Assembly (NCBI GenBank): GCA_016795465.1
Contig: JAEUHK010000059.1
Span: forward strand, 1 to 64,000
Origin: Verrucomicrobiaceae bacterium
GTDB lineage: Bacteria; Verrucomicrobiota; Verrucomicrobiia; Verrucomicrobiales; Verrucomicrobiaceae
Length of the DNA: 64,000 bases
Direction of reading: 5' to 3'
Shown: one piece after another, positions 35,094-43,361 of the stretch
How positions within the stretch are numbered: the stretch's first letter is position 1
Layout: the number at the start of each line of letters is the position of its first letter
The notes under the pieces: model-generated
Told to the model about the DNA's origin: nothing
The model's database searches: none
Seen by the model: the letters and a program-made list of their open reading frames with translations, nothing else
Made by a program: the position numbers and the translations under genes

Positions 35094-35779
35094 TGCTGAA
35101 CGGGTTTTTGGACAGCGGCGGCCTGCTCCTTCGTGGCGGCCGGCTTCGGGGCATCGCCTGGCTGGATCTTGCCGTCCTCGAGCTTGTCGCCGAAGTCCTG
35201 GACGTAATTCTCGAGCTTCACCCGCATGCTCTTGGTGAATGGCTCGCGGGAGGTAAGGGCGGTGCCGAGGCCGAAGCCTTCATACTTGGCGAGGATTTCC
35301 TGGCCGATGTTGTAGAGGTCGAGGTTCTTGCGATTCGCATCGGCCAGCTTGCGCTCGGCGAGGATGGCACGCGCGGCATGCTCGGCACGCTGCGCGTCGA
35401 TCTTCTTGGCGGCATCGACGACTTCGGCGTGGCCTTTTTTCCATGCGGCGAGGGATTCCTGGAGGCGGACGATCTCCGCGCCCTGCTTCGCGGCCTTGTC
35501 TTGAAGGTCAGCGATGGCTTTGGAGTCCGTCTCCTTTTGGAGATTGCTCTCCTTGGCGAGCTTTTTGAGGTTGGCGTCGAGCGTGGAGACTTTTTCCTCC
35601 AGAGTGACCTTCTCCGCGGCGAGGGCGGCGCGTTCCGCCTCGGTCTTCTGCTGCTGGAGCATGATGGTGCGAAGCTGGTCACGCATGCGCTTGAGCGCGG
35701 CCATGGCCGGATCAGCCTCCTCGGCGGCTGGAGCGAGAGTGGCGGTGAGGATGAGGAGCAGGATGAGGGACTTTTTCAT
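35090..35779 (-). CDS. Exported coiled-coil protein
   Basis: A 229-residue protein with a signal peptide (MKKSLILLLILTATLAPA, cleavage near residue 19) followed by a long alpha-helical coiled coil rich in Lys, Glu, Ala and Gln, from about residue 25 to 160 (for example AAEKVTLEEKVSTLDANLKKL and DLQDKAAKQGAEIVRLQESL). It should be periplasmic. It sits between the porin gene (3-base gap) and the isomerase gene (4-base overlap), so it belongs to the TPS/Ton run. A spacer between outer-membrane and inner-membrane parts is possible, but no specific family is recognised. Confidence 0.78.
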   Translation of the reverse strand: MKKSLILLLILTATLAPAAEEADPAMAALKRMRDQLRTIMLQQQKTEAERAALAAEKVTLEEKVSTLDANLKKLAKESNLQKETDSKAIADLQDKAAKQGAEIVRLQESLAAWKKGHAEVVDAAKKIDAQRAEHAARAILAERKLADANRKNLDLYNIGQEILAKYEGFGLGTALTSREPFTKSMRVKLENYVQDFGDKLEDGKIQPGDAPKPAATKEQAAAVQKPVQQ

Positions 35780-35782
35780 GGA

Positions 35783-37750
35783 TCAAAACTTGGCGGAGAA
35801 GTCGAAGAGGAAGACATCCGAGCGGAGCTGCGGCCCGGCGATCTGGTCGGCGCTCATGTAGGCCATGCGCACCCAGATCCGCTTCGAGAGGGCCATGGCG
35901 GCATTGAGGCTGTAGCCCTCCATGTTGGTGCCGCCGAAGCCGAAGACGGAATCGGTGAAGCCGTCGATGACCGCATCGGACTCGACGTGACGGTAGCCGA
36001 TGCCCAAGGCCCAATCGCCGCGCTTGTCGAAGGAATTGACGGGCTTGCCGACATTGATGCCCATGTACCAGGCTGTGTCGCCGCCTTCCCACTCGCCGTT
36101 TCCACCGTTGCGGTTGTTCACGACCGCGTCAGCACGCGCGAGGTTCTTCATGTCCCCCTTGTTCAAGCCCACGTTTTTGATGAACTCGCCCAGCAGCGAG
36201 ATCTGCACCGGCTCGAAGTGATTGAAGTCCACGCGTCCAGCCCAGGCGAGCTGGCGGAACTTGGTGGCGAGACCGAAGTATTGGAACTGGTTGATCGTGC
36301 CATTCAAGTTGCCGCCGGGAGCCGCTCCGGGCGTGGCGGTGATGTTGCGGATGGGGCGGTAGGTGTTGCCCTTCTGCGCAAAGAGCGGGCGGCTGTCGTC
36401 GGTATCACCCGCGTCATTGGCGCTGGCGGGCACAAACGGGCTGGAGAAGCGGCCTTCGAGCTTCTGCCAGTCGTAGTAGGCGAGGCTCGACTTCACCTCG
36501 ATGTCATCGGTAATCTTGAACTGCACACCAAACTGCGCGGCGAGGAGGTACTTGTTGTAGCTCTCGGTCTTCGAGGTGTTGTGCTCGCCCACGTTGAAGG
36601 CGCTGTTGAAGACCGGAAAAGCACCGGCGGTGAGGAAGGTGGAGAAGCCGGGCGTCCATCCCTGGTTCATTTTGAAGGCCACGCCATCGAGTCCCACGTC
36701 CTCGTCCCACATGATCTGGCTGGAGGTCATGAACGGATTGTCAAAGCGGCCGAGCCAGACGAGCAGCTTGCCGTGCTCATGATAGGACGCCTCATACTGG
36801 ATGAAGGCGCGGTCGAGCCAGAGCTCGTATTTGGAGAAGTTTCCGCCCGCGGAGTTGTTGTTCGCCGAGCCGAGCGTCTGGTTCGTGGAAACCGGAGAGT
36901 TATTCGCACCAGTGGCCATGCGGATGCCGGCGGTGAATCCGTCTTCGAGGTCGATGTCGAAGCCCAAACGCATGCGCAGACGGGTGCGCTCACGGTCTTG
37001 GTCTGAATTGAGCTGCGGTGGCAGCGTTCCAGCGAGGTTCGTGAGATCAAAGGGGAGACCGCTGTTGATCGCGTGAAAGTTCGGGAAGGCGCCGATGAGC
37101 GAGTTTTCGGCGGGGAACATGAAGTTGTCATACCGCATGCGGATATCGCCAAAGAGACCGGTGCGGCGCGTCCACTCAGGGATGTCAGCCGCTCCAGCCC
37201 ACTTCTGGGATCGTGAATCGGCCATGATCTCACTGCGGAGCTGGCTGCGAATCTCCTCTTTGACGGACTCAGGAATGTAAGTGACACGCACTTCTTCCTT
37301 GTCGGGCTCCAGCGGTGGCAAGGCGGATTGAGCAGCGACGGCGGCCTGTGTGTCGGCGAGGGCTTGTGCTTGAGCCTGGGCCATCTGCGCTTCTTGCTCG
37401 GCGCTTTTCACGAGGTCGGTGGCATCCGCCTTCGTGAGAGCACCGCGTTCGACGAGCTTGTTGATGAGATTGATGACCACACTCTCCGTCGCGGTGGCCT
37501 GCGGGCGTGTTTTGATGGCATCCGGCTCAGGCAGAAGAGCAACCGGTGGAGGCAGATCGGCGGCTGAGGGAGCAGGAGCAGGCGGCGGCACGGCGGCAGC
37601 GCCTTCCTTCATTTGAGGGACGGCGGTTTTGGCCGGAGTAACCTCGGCGAGTAGAGGAAGCGGGAGATCGGGTTCCTTCAATTCGGGCACCTGGGCTGCC
37701 ACGGGCAGCGCGAGGAGGAACAGGAGGGAGGAGCGACGGAGGATGAGCAT
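35783..37750 (-). CDS. Putative outer-membrane porin of the TPS/Ton run
   Basis: A 655-residue protein with a signal peptide ending VAAQ (about residue 20), a Pro/Ala-rich region, then a predicted helical segment (VINLINKLVERGALTKADATDLVK) and a beta-barrel from about residue 190. The barrel shows alternating aromatic strands such as RTGLFGDIRMRYDNFM, FEPVQISLLGEFI and ALGIGYRHVES, and ends with phenylalanine (FDFSAKF), the usual outer-membrane signal. The pattern matches the 'putative porin' family. It could be the outer-membrane partner of the adjacent TonB, although no TonB box or plug domain is visible. It follows the TonB gene by 26 bases. Confidence 0.83.
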   Translation of the reverse strand: MLILRRSSLLFLLALPVAAQVPELKEPDLPLPLLAEVTPAKTAVPQMKEGAAAVPPPAPAPSAADLPPPVALLPEPDAIKTRPQATATESVVINLINKLVERGALTKADATDLVKSAEQEAQMAQAQAQALADTQAAVAAQSALPPLEPDKEEVRVTYIPESVKEEIRSQLRSEIMADSRSQKWAGAADIPEWTRRTGLFGDIRMRYDNFMFPAENSLIGAFPNFHAINSGLPFDLTNLAGTLPPQLNSDQDRERTRLRMRLGFDIDLEDGFTAGIRMATGANNSPVSTNQTLGSANNNSAGGNFSKYELWLDRAFIQYEASYHEHGKLLVWLGRFDNPFMTSSQIMWDEDVGLDGVAFKMNQGWTPGFSTFLTAGAFPVFNSAFNVGEHNTSKTESYNKYLLAAQFGVQFKITDDIEVKSSLAYYDWQKLEGRFSSPFVPASANDAGDTDDSRPLFAQKGNTYRPIRNITATPGAAPGGNLNGTINQFQYFGLATKFRQLAWAGRVDFNHFEPVQISLLGEFIKNVGLNKGDMKNLARADAVVNNRNGGNGEWEGGDTAWYMGINVGKPVNSFDKRGDWALGIGYRHVESDAVIDGFTDSVFGFGGTNMEGYSLNAAMALSKRIWVRMAYMSADQIAGPQLRSDVFLFDFSAKF

Positions 37751-37776
37751 GAGAGAAAAAGAGATGCGGCTGGGTT

Positions 37777-38472
37777 TTAGCGGCCGTTGAAGCGCATGAT
37801 GACGGGCATGGGCGTGCCTGGAGGTGCGGGTTCGAGCACCTGACCCACGAGGGCGCGATTCTTGAGCATGTCGTCATGCTCGGGATTGCCGGTGGAGCCG
37901 TTCAAGACGACGCGGGTGATGCGGCCGGAGTCATCCAGCCACACGCGGAAGGGCACGCTGCCCTTCGCAAACTTCAGGCCGGCATGGCGGGAGAGGATTT
38001 CCTGCACACCACGACCAAACTTGCCCTGCCAGCGGCCTCGCTCGGAGTAGCCGCGACCGCTGCCCGTGCCACCAATGCCCATGCCACCCATGCCGCCACC
38101 GGCTCCGAGACCGCTGCTGCCATCACCACCGGTCAATGCAGTGCCGATGGGCTCATCCGCGGGTTTGTCCGCAGGCTTGTCCTGGGCATCGGGTGGAGGT
38201 TCTTCCTCCGCGGCGACTTCTTCTTCCTTTTCCTCCGGAGGTGGAGGCTCTTCCTGCTTCGGCGGAGGTGGAGGCGGTGGTGGCGGAGGAGGCATCACCG
38301 GCATGATCATGACCATGTCCATCTTCTTCTTGGCCTTGGTCTCCTTCGATGGCTTCGCGGTGGCAAAGTAGTAACCGCCTCCGCCGAGCACGAGGAGGCT
38401 GAGAATGATCATGACAAGGTTCCGGCGGAAGAAGCCTGGCTCATCATCGTCTGGAAGATCGCGTGGATTCAT
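37777..38472 (-). CDS. TonB-like energy transducer
   Basis: A 231-residue protein with the TonB layout: short cytoplasmic N-terminus, one membrane helix at about residues 18-38 (LVMIILSLLVLGGGGYYF), a periplasmic spacer with an 11-proline run and Glu/Pro repeats, a Gly-rich linker (GLGAGGGMGGMGIGG), and a C-terminal domain of about 90 residues (SVPFRVWLDDSGRITRVVLNGSTGNPEHD) matching TonB C-terminal folds. It would carry proton-motive energy from ExbB/ExbD to an outer-membrane protein. It lies directly between exbD-like (6-base gap) and the porin gene. The Gly-rich linker is unusual for TonB. Confidence 0.88.
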   Translation of the reverse strand: MNPRDLPDDDEPGFFRRNLVMIILSLLVLGGGGYYFATAKPSKETKAKKKMDMVMIMPVMPPPPPPPPPPPKQEEPPPPEEKEEEVAAEEEPPPDAQDKPADKPADEPIGTALTGGDGSSGLGAGGGMGGMGIGGTGSGRGYSERGRWQGKFGRGVQEILSRHAGLKFAKGSVPFRVWLDDSGRITRVVLNGSTGNPEHDDMLKNRALVGQVLEPAPPGTPMPVIMRFNGR

Positions 38473-38478
38473 GGCGGG

Positions 38479-38880
38479 TTATTTTTTGGCCTGGGTGGCG
38501 AGACCGATCTGCGTGATGCCGAGTCGGCCGACGACGTTGAGGACATCCATGATGCCCTGGTATTGCGAGGCGCTGTCTCCACGAATCACGACGGGGAACT
38601 CCGGCGTGGAGGATTTCAGCGCCTCCAGCTTGGAAGACAGCTCATCGAGCGTGACCGGGATTGTGTTGAGGAAGATCTTGCCCTCGTTGTTGACCGTGAT
38701 GGCCTGCATCTTCGGCCCTTCGAGTGGCTTCGAGCTTGCCGGGCCGCCACGCGGCAGATTCACCTTCACGCCCTGCACGCCGGCGGTGGTCATGATGATG
38801 AAAATCAGCAGCAGCACGAGGTAGAGGTCCACCATCGGCGTGACGTTGATGTCGTCGTAGCTTTTGTCGTCGGCTTGCAT
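38479..38880 (-). CDS. ExbD/TolR-family proton-channel subunit
   Basis: A 133-residue inner-membrane protein. The N-terminal NVTPMVDLYLVLLLIFIIMT gives the single transmembrane helix, with the conserved Asp (MVDLYL) that takes part in proton flow. The periplasmic domain follows (VKVNLPRGG, VVIRGDSASQYQGIMDVLNVVGRLGITQIGLAT). It is preceded by the ExbB gene (6-base gap) and followed by tonB-like (6-base gap), forming a complete ExbB-ExbD-TonB cassette. TolR is the alternative, but the TonB neighbour and absence of tolA/tolB/pal favour ExbD. Confidence 0.92.
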   Translation of the reverse strand: MQADDKSYDDINVTPMVDLYLVLLLIFIIMTTAGVQGVKVNLPRGGPASSKPLEGPKMQAITVNNEGKIFLNTIPVTLDELSSKLEALKSSTPEFPVVIRGDSASQYQGIMDVLNVVGRLGITQIGLATQAKK

Positions 38881-38886
38881 GGCGGT

Positions 38887-40710
38887 TTAGGATTCCTTGT
38901 GGTGTTCGGCCATCTTCGCGATGAACTCGTCGATGAAGGTCTCCATGTTCGTGACCACATCCTTGATGCGTGAGCTGAGGTAGGAGTAGATGAACAGCGC
39001 CGGAATGGCGACGGCGAGGCCGGCGACGGTGGCGAGAAGAGCACCCGCGATACCCGGAGCGATGCTGTTCACCTCCACCTCACCGCTTTTCGCGATGACG
39101 GCGAAGGTGATCATGACGCCGATGACGGTGCCGAGCAGGCCGAGGTAGGGACCACCGGCGATGCCGATGGTGAGGAAGACGAGCTTGCCATTGAGCTTCT
39201 GCACCTCGCGGACCATGCCGCCATGCAGCGTGGCCTTGATTGCTTGGATCGAGCGGCCGCTGAGGCCTTTGGTGGGCTTCACACCACCCTTCTCACGTGG
39301 ACCTGGCCCGTCCTTGAGGCGGTGATTGATCTCTTCGCTGCCTAGATGGTAGATCTGATACAGCGGCGATTGGCGCATCAGCTTCATCGATTTGGCACTG
39401 GCGGTGCCGCCGAGGGATTTGACGCTGTTTTCATCCTCGTGGTCAATGGAGGTCAAATCGGACGAAATGCTATGCCAGCGCTTCAGAAACTCCTTCGAGG
39501 CTTTCTCGATGGTGTTGAGGTAGAAGAACTTTCCGAGTGCGATGGCCCAGCCGACGATGGCGAGCAGCGTGCAGAGGAAAATGACCACCCAGCCGTCGAA
39601 GGTGAGGTCCTTCGAGATGTCTTTGATGAGCGTGAGGTGCTTCGTGATCTCGCTTTCCTCCTCGTGATCGCTGGCTTCATCCGAACCGACCGCAAGAAGC
39701 TTCTGCGCATCAGCGGTGGTGCCCTGGTTCATCGCGGCGAAGGCGATGAAGCCAGCGGGGCAGGCCGTTTTGGCGATTTGCAGCTCATCAAGCTCACCGG
39801 TGTAGCCAGTGAGTCCGGCTCCGGTGCTGTCCTTGCTGATTTCGAGCGGTGTCTTGAGCGAAGGCATGGGCGCGGCGAGCTGGCCGTAGGATTTGCCATT
39901 CACATACACCGTGGTCGTTCCGGCATCGTGCACGGCGGCGAGATGGGTCCAGGCACTGGCGGAGACGGGTGCTCCAGGGCTGCTGCGCTGCTTATTGATC
40001 TCGATAAACGGCACACCGTTGTTCAAGCCGAGCACGAGAGCATTGGCGCCATCGCGACGGCTGAGGATGACGGCATCCGCGGCGAGCGCGGAGGGTTTCA
40101 CCCACACGGAAATCGTCAGCGGAGCACCGGGAGCCCATTCGGGCAGTGTGTTGACCTTCACTGGTGTTTGTCCAAACACACGCAGGCCACTGCCGATGAG
40201 CGCACCCGCGGCAGGAGGCGGAGCACCCTCGGCATTCGCACCGGTGGCGGAGGAGTCGGTGCCGACCTTTGCCGCATCGGCGAAGTGATAAACGAGCACG
40301 CTGTCCGCGGTGTAGGTCTCTTTGGCGGCCTCCGGAGCCGGAGCGGCCGAATTGCCGTAATAAAGCCAGATGGTCGTGGAGGCTGCGGGCTTCAATTCGG
40401 GCACCTGCACCCAGACGTAGGCTTCATTGAGGAGCGAGTCCCACTTCTCGACGTGATGCTTGAGCACCGTTTTGTGATCATCCGCCGTGAATCGCAGATC
40501 GCTGCCGTCTTCCTTGGCACTCATGAAGCTCATCACGCCTTCATGAAGGCGCACGAGCACAGCGCTGGTGCCGATGGGATCGGTGATGGCAGCGGCCTTG
40601 GTGTCGATGTCGATCTTTTTGCGGATCGTGTAGCCCGGATCGAGCCAGAGCTTTTCTTCCGCGTGGAGGGCGGTGGCGAAGGCGAGGAGGCAGAGGAGTT
40701 TCTTGAGCAT
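38887..40710 (-). CDS. ExbB/TolQ/MotA-family channel with N-terminal exported DUF2341 and LamG-like domains
   Basis: A 607-residue fusion starting MLKKLLCLLAFATALHAEEK, a signal peptide. An ATG 12 codons upstream lies in repeat-derived sequence and is rejected. Residues about 20-140 match DUF2341 (AVLVRLHEG, DGSDLRFTADD, YVWVQVPEL, TTIWLYYGNSAA). About 150-320 is a LamG/concanavalin-like domain (ISVWVKPSALAADAVILSRRDG, WTHLAAVHDAGTTTVYVNG, GELDELQIA). The last 230 residues form the ExbB channel: GWVVIFLCTLLAIVGWAIALG, then LGLLGTVIGVMITF and ATVAGLAVAIPALFIYSYL. The gene heads the ExbB-ExbD-TonB cassette after TpsB. The exported module could sense or bind an envelope ligand; that is inference. 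Confidence 0.9.
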   Translation of the reverse strand: MLKKLLCLLAFATALHAEEKLWLDPGYTIRKKIDIDTKAAAITDPIGTSAVLVRLHEGVMSFMSAKEDGSDLRFTADDHKTVLKHHVEKWDSLLNEAYVWVQVPELKPAASTTIWLYYGNSAAPAPEAAKETYTADSVLVYHFADAAKVGTDSSATGANAEGAPPPAAGALIGSGLRVFGQTPVKVNTLPEWAPGAPLTISVWVKPSALAADAVILSRRDGANALVLGLNNGVPFIEINKQRSSPGAPVSASAWTHLAAVHDAGTTTVYVNGKSYGQLAAPMPSLKTPLEISKDSTGAGLTGYTGELDELQIAKTACPAGFIAFAAMNQGTTADAQKLLAVGSDEASDHEEESEITKHLTLIKDISKDLTFDGWVVIFLCTLLAIVGWAIALGKFFYLNTIEKASKEFLKRWHSISSDLTSIDHEDENSVKSLGGTASAKSMKLMRQSPLYQIYHLGSEEINHRLKDGPGPREKGGVKPTKGLSGRSIQAIKATLHGGMVREVQKLNGKLVFLTIGIAGGPYLGLLGTVIGVMITFAVIAKSGEVEVNSIAPGIAGALLATVAGLAVAIPALFIYSYLSSRIKDVVTNMETFIDEFIAKMAEHHKES

Positions 40711-40735
40711 GTGAGAGGTCAGAAGTGAGAAGTTA
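40711..40735. repeat. Short AGAAGT-type tandem repeat in the TpsB-ExbB spacer
   Basis: The spacer holds imperfect units of the form AGAAGTKAG (reading GTCAGAAGTGAGAAGTTAG) and on the minus strand reads as 'NFSLLTSH'-like peptide, a phrase I associate with another spacer repeat of Verrucomicrobia and Planctomycetes. It provides the TAA stop of the TpsB gene. No gene lies in it. Confidence 0.6.
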
Positions 40736-42400
40736 GAAGTCGGCACCGACGCGGAAGGTCATGTAGAGATGCTGTGCGATGGCGTTTGGTTGCGTGATGA
40801 GCGGCATGCCGAGATCGAAGGAGCCGTAGATATGGTCCTGCCAGCGGATGCGGGTGCCCACGCCGATGCTGGCGAGGGCGTGCCCGTGTTTTTCACCCGC
40901 CAGCGGATCATTGACGGCAAGCTGTGCGCCTTCTGCGAAGAAGTAGGCACGCCAGTCATTGGCCTTGTCCTTGCCATCGCCGATGAAGGAAGGACTGCGC
41001 AGTTCCATGGAGCCCATGATGCCGGAGTCACCGAGCTGCGTGGCGATCAAGTAGCCACGAACGGTGTTGATGCCGCCTGCGGCGATCTGCTCGGTGTTGA
41101 TCAGCGCTGACGGCGAAATCTGCCCCTGCAATCGGGTGTAGAACTGCATGCCTCCGGGGAGGTCATGCGTGTGCGAAAGGTCCGCACGAAGGTAGAAGAA
41201 GTTGTCCCTGGCCCCGCGGCGCCTGTTGTTGAAATCATTCTGCGAACCACCCATGCCGCGGAGATGTAACACCACGGAGGTGTTGAACTCCGTGAAGCTG
41301 TGCTCCTCCACGCGGCTGAGCGAGTAGGAGAGCGTGAAGGGATAATAGACGATGGGTGAGGCGATCACCGCGCCGCCAGCGTTCACATCCTGGATGAAGT
41401 CCTTGTAGTCCATCCCGGCGCTGAGGCTGTGAAACCAGCCTTTTTCAGCGGGCAGCGTCTTCATGAAGCGCACGCCATAGACCTGGCCTTTGCCCACCAC
41501 GGTGCCGCCGCCGAGGGTGGAGATATTGCTGTCCTGCCACGAGCCGTTCACCATGACGCTCCACTCGTTCTCCAGCGGCATCATGTAGTAGGCGGAGAGC
41601 ACGGTGCCGTCCGATTGCTTCTCCGGGGCGACTTGGAAGCTGGTGCCGATGGTGTGGCCGAGCTGCCAGAGGTTCGAATAGCTCAGCGAGCCGTTCAGAC
41701 GCAGCGGGACAGTGTTGGAGTTGTGGATGTTGTTGAGCTCGAGGCTGCCGTGGAAGGGGTTCTTGTCCTCGACGATGAGATCAATGTCCACCGTGCCTGG
41801 CACCACGCCCTGACGCAGCTCCGGCGTGATCTTGCGATCCCGCCAGCGGTTCAAAGCGATGATGTCCTTCTGCACCTCGTTGAAGTTTGGCACGCTGCCC
41901 TCGGCCATCGACTTGGCCTGCTCCTTGATCTTGCTAGGCAGGAAATACTTCGCGCCTTTGACGCGGAGCCTGCCGACGGGAGCTTCGACGACGTTCAAGA
42001 AGATCACGCCGCGTGCGCCGGTCTGCCGCGGCACTTCGACATAGACGGTTTGATAGCCGAGGCTGCGATACGCTTTCTCCAGTCCCTGCCGCGCCTGCTC
42101 GATGTCATTCTCGGAGCGTCCGGGACCGAGGAAGGGATACACGGCCTTCTCGATGTCGATGGCCTTGAGCTTCGTGTTTCCACGCACGCGATACTCCTGG
42201 ATGTAGAGCGGGCCGACTTGCGAGAGCGCGGTGGGTGTGGTGTCAGCGGCAGCAGGTGTCTCGGCCACCTTCGGCGGCGGAGGCGGCAGATCCTCACCCT
42301 GCGCCTGGGCCATCAGCGCTCCGCAGCAAGCAGCGAACGCGACGGAGCGTGCTGTCTTGAAGGTGGAACGTGCTGAAGCGGATGAGGTAAAGCCGGTCAT
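40733..42400 (-). CDS. TpsB two-partner secretion transporter (ShlB/FhaC/HecB family)
   Basis: Outer-membrane Omp85-type protein of about 555 residues that exports the TpsA haemagglutinin. The ATG at 42400 (MTGFTSSASA) gives a leader with AFAACCGALMAQAQG; an ATG 11 codons upstream is possible. After a Pro-rich linker come two POTRA domains (about 60-220: YIQEYRVRGNTKL, ENDIEQARQGLEKAYRSLGY, VGRLRVKGAKYF, NFNEVQKDIIALNRW). The 16-strand barrel follows, with the conserved L6 tip GGINTVRGYLI and C-terminal TFRVGADF. POTRA style and VRGY are family hallmarks. It is the first gene of the proposed TPS/Ton transcript, and ExbB starts 22 bases after its stop. Confidence 0.92.
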   Translation of the reverse strand: MTGFTSSASARSTFKTARSVAFAACCGALMAQAQGEDLPPPPPKVAETPAAADTTPTALSQVGPLYIQEYRVRGNTKLKAIDIEKAVYPFLGPGRSENDIEQARQGLEKAYRSLGYQTVYVEVPRQTGARGVIFLNVVEAPVGRLRVKGAKYFLPSKIKEQAKSMAEGSVPNFNEVQKDIIALNRWRDRKITPELRQGVVPGTVDIDLIVEDKNPFHGSLELNNIHNSNTVPLRLNGSLSYSNLWQLGHTIGTSFQVAPEKQSDGTVLSAYYMMPLENEWSVMVNGSWQDSNISTLGGGTVVGKGQVYGVRFMKTLPAEKGWFHSLSAGMDYKDFIQDVNAGGAVIASPIVYYPFTLSYSLSRVEEHSFTEFNTSVVLHLRGMGGSQNDFNNRRRGARDNFFYLRADLSHTHDLPGGMQFYTRLQGQISPSALINTEQIAAGGINTVRGYLIATQLGDSGIMGSMELRSPSFIGDGKDKANDWRAYFFAEGAQLAVNDPLAGEKHGHALASIGVGTRIRWQDHIYGSFDLGMPLITQPNAIAQHLYMTFRVGADF

Positions 42401-42461
42401 GTGTGCCGGGCTGTCTTTGTTCGCGGAGGGCACTGCCTCAACAAGGCCACGGTTACGAATG

Positions 42462-42479
42462 CGTCACCCGCGAGTGACG
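42462..42479. promoter_or_regulatory. Inverted repeat CGTCAC-N6-GTGACG in the TPS operon promoter region
   Basis: A perfect 6-base inverted repeat, CGTCAC (42462-42467) and GTGACG (42474-42479), lies about 60 bases upstream of the TpsB start in the 97-base gap. Two more GTCAC half-sites follow at 42487 and 42514. This is a candidate operator; no regulator is known and no clear -35/-10 pair is seen. Confidence 0.33.
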
Positions 42480-42497
42480 AAGGCGTGTCACACCACT

Positions 42498-43280
42498 TTA
42501 ATTCGACGACTTTGTCACTTGAGCGGCATTGCTTGAGCCATTTTGCGAACGCTGGAGGTTCGCCTGCTGCTGCACGCTGATGAAGTGATCACCGCCATAC
42601 AACGAGGCAAAGTAGTCATCGCTCTGTCGCTGCGCTTTGAGCCATTGCAGGTAAAACTCGCGGCTGGAGGGATCACTGCCGCTGGCGGTGACCTGGTCGC
42701 CAAACTTCTGGCGCATGTCGGCGAGCGTTTGGAGCGTCTCGGGAGAAAGCGAGGCATCCGTCGGCACGGGAGAGAGGCTGCCATCTTGGGTGATCGAGTC
42801 ACCCGCGGCATTACCGACGAGGAAGGCGGCAGGAATGGAGGCAAACGAAGAAGCAGTGTTGGAGGCGGAGACAGGTTCTGCGGGCGGTGTGGGCTCAGGT
42901 GCTTTGAGCAAAGCAGCGAGCGTGGCAGCCTCATCCGCCTGAGAAGAAGGCGTTGAAGCATGGGCTGCGGTGTTCTGACGTCGCGTCTCAAACACGGCGT
43001 GCAGCTCAGGTTCGATGAGATGGCGGATCGTCGCCTCCGGGCATCCGGCACGGCGCAGATTCGCGATGTAGGTGGCAAAATCGGGAGCCTCCAGGCTTCG
43101 CCAGTCGAGAACAGGAGATGGAGGCGGCAAGGCGGGAGTGGCGGGAAGTCGCTGAGACGTTCCTGCGTCTTCAGAGGGGCCAGGAATGGCCCCGATACTC
43201 CCGGGTTGCGATGCAAGCCATCCCAGCACGGCATTGGCGAGCAGAGACAAAGTGAGCAGCAGTGGAAGCAGGCGTTTCAT
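42498..43280 (-). CDS. Membrane-anchored protein with GCPE-type motif, unknown function
   Basis: A 260-residue protein with an uncleaved or weakly cleaved N-terminal hydrophobic segment (LLPLLLTLSLLANAVLGWLA, residues 4-23), then a Pro/Ser-rich region. The segment LDWRSLEAPDFATYIANLRR with AGCPEATIRHLIEPELHAVF recalls a 'W-x-L-E-x-x-D-Y-x-x-Y...GCPE.TIR' motif that I remember from hypothetical proteins of Verrucomicrobia. It ends in a Gln/Ser/Asn-rich tail. It lies upstream of the TPS transporter on the same strand, after a strong terminator, so it could start the TPS transcript. Function unknown. Confidence 0.7.
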   Translation of the reverse strand: MKRLLPLLLTLSLLANAVLGWLASQPGSIGAIPGPSEDAGTSQRLPATPALPPPSPVLDWRSLEAPDFATYIANLRRAGCPEATIRHLIEPELHAVFETRRQNTAAHASTPSSQADEAATLAALLKAPEPTPPAEPVSASNTASSFASIPAAFLVGNAAGDSITQDGSLSPVPTDASLSPETLQTLADMRQKFGDQVTASGSDPSSREFYLQWLKAQRQSDDYFASLYGGDHFISVQQQANLQRSQNGSSNAAQVTKSSN

Positions 43281-43298
43281 GAGAGGAGCATCAGATGC

Positions 43299-43333
43299 AA
43301 AAAGCTGGTGCTGACCTCGCGGCCAGCACCAGC
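43299..43333 (-). terminator. Rho-independent terminator after the PstS-like gene
   Basis: On the minus strand a 10-base perfect stem (GCTGGTGCTG with CAGCACCAGC, at 43304-43313 and 43324-43333) with a 10-base loop is followed by five T residues. It lies 28 bases after the stop of the PstS-like gene and separates that gene from the TPS region. Confidence 0.85.
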
Positions 43334-43361
43334 AGATGTTTTTCAGAGCATCAACAACCGA

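Noticed and set aside
35093-37006. 637-residue plus-strand frame opposite the coiled-coil and porin genes
   Set aside because: Valine/leucine/glycine-rich antisense shadow; the minus-strand genes have signal peptides and family features.
42462-42520. Classical Pho box upstream of TpsB
   Set aside because: Several GTCAC elements are present but not as 7-base direct repeats spaced by 11 bases, so a PhoB box cannot be claimed.
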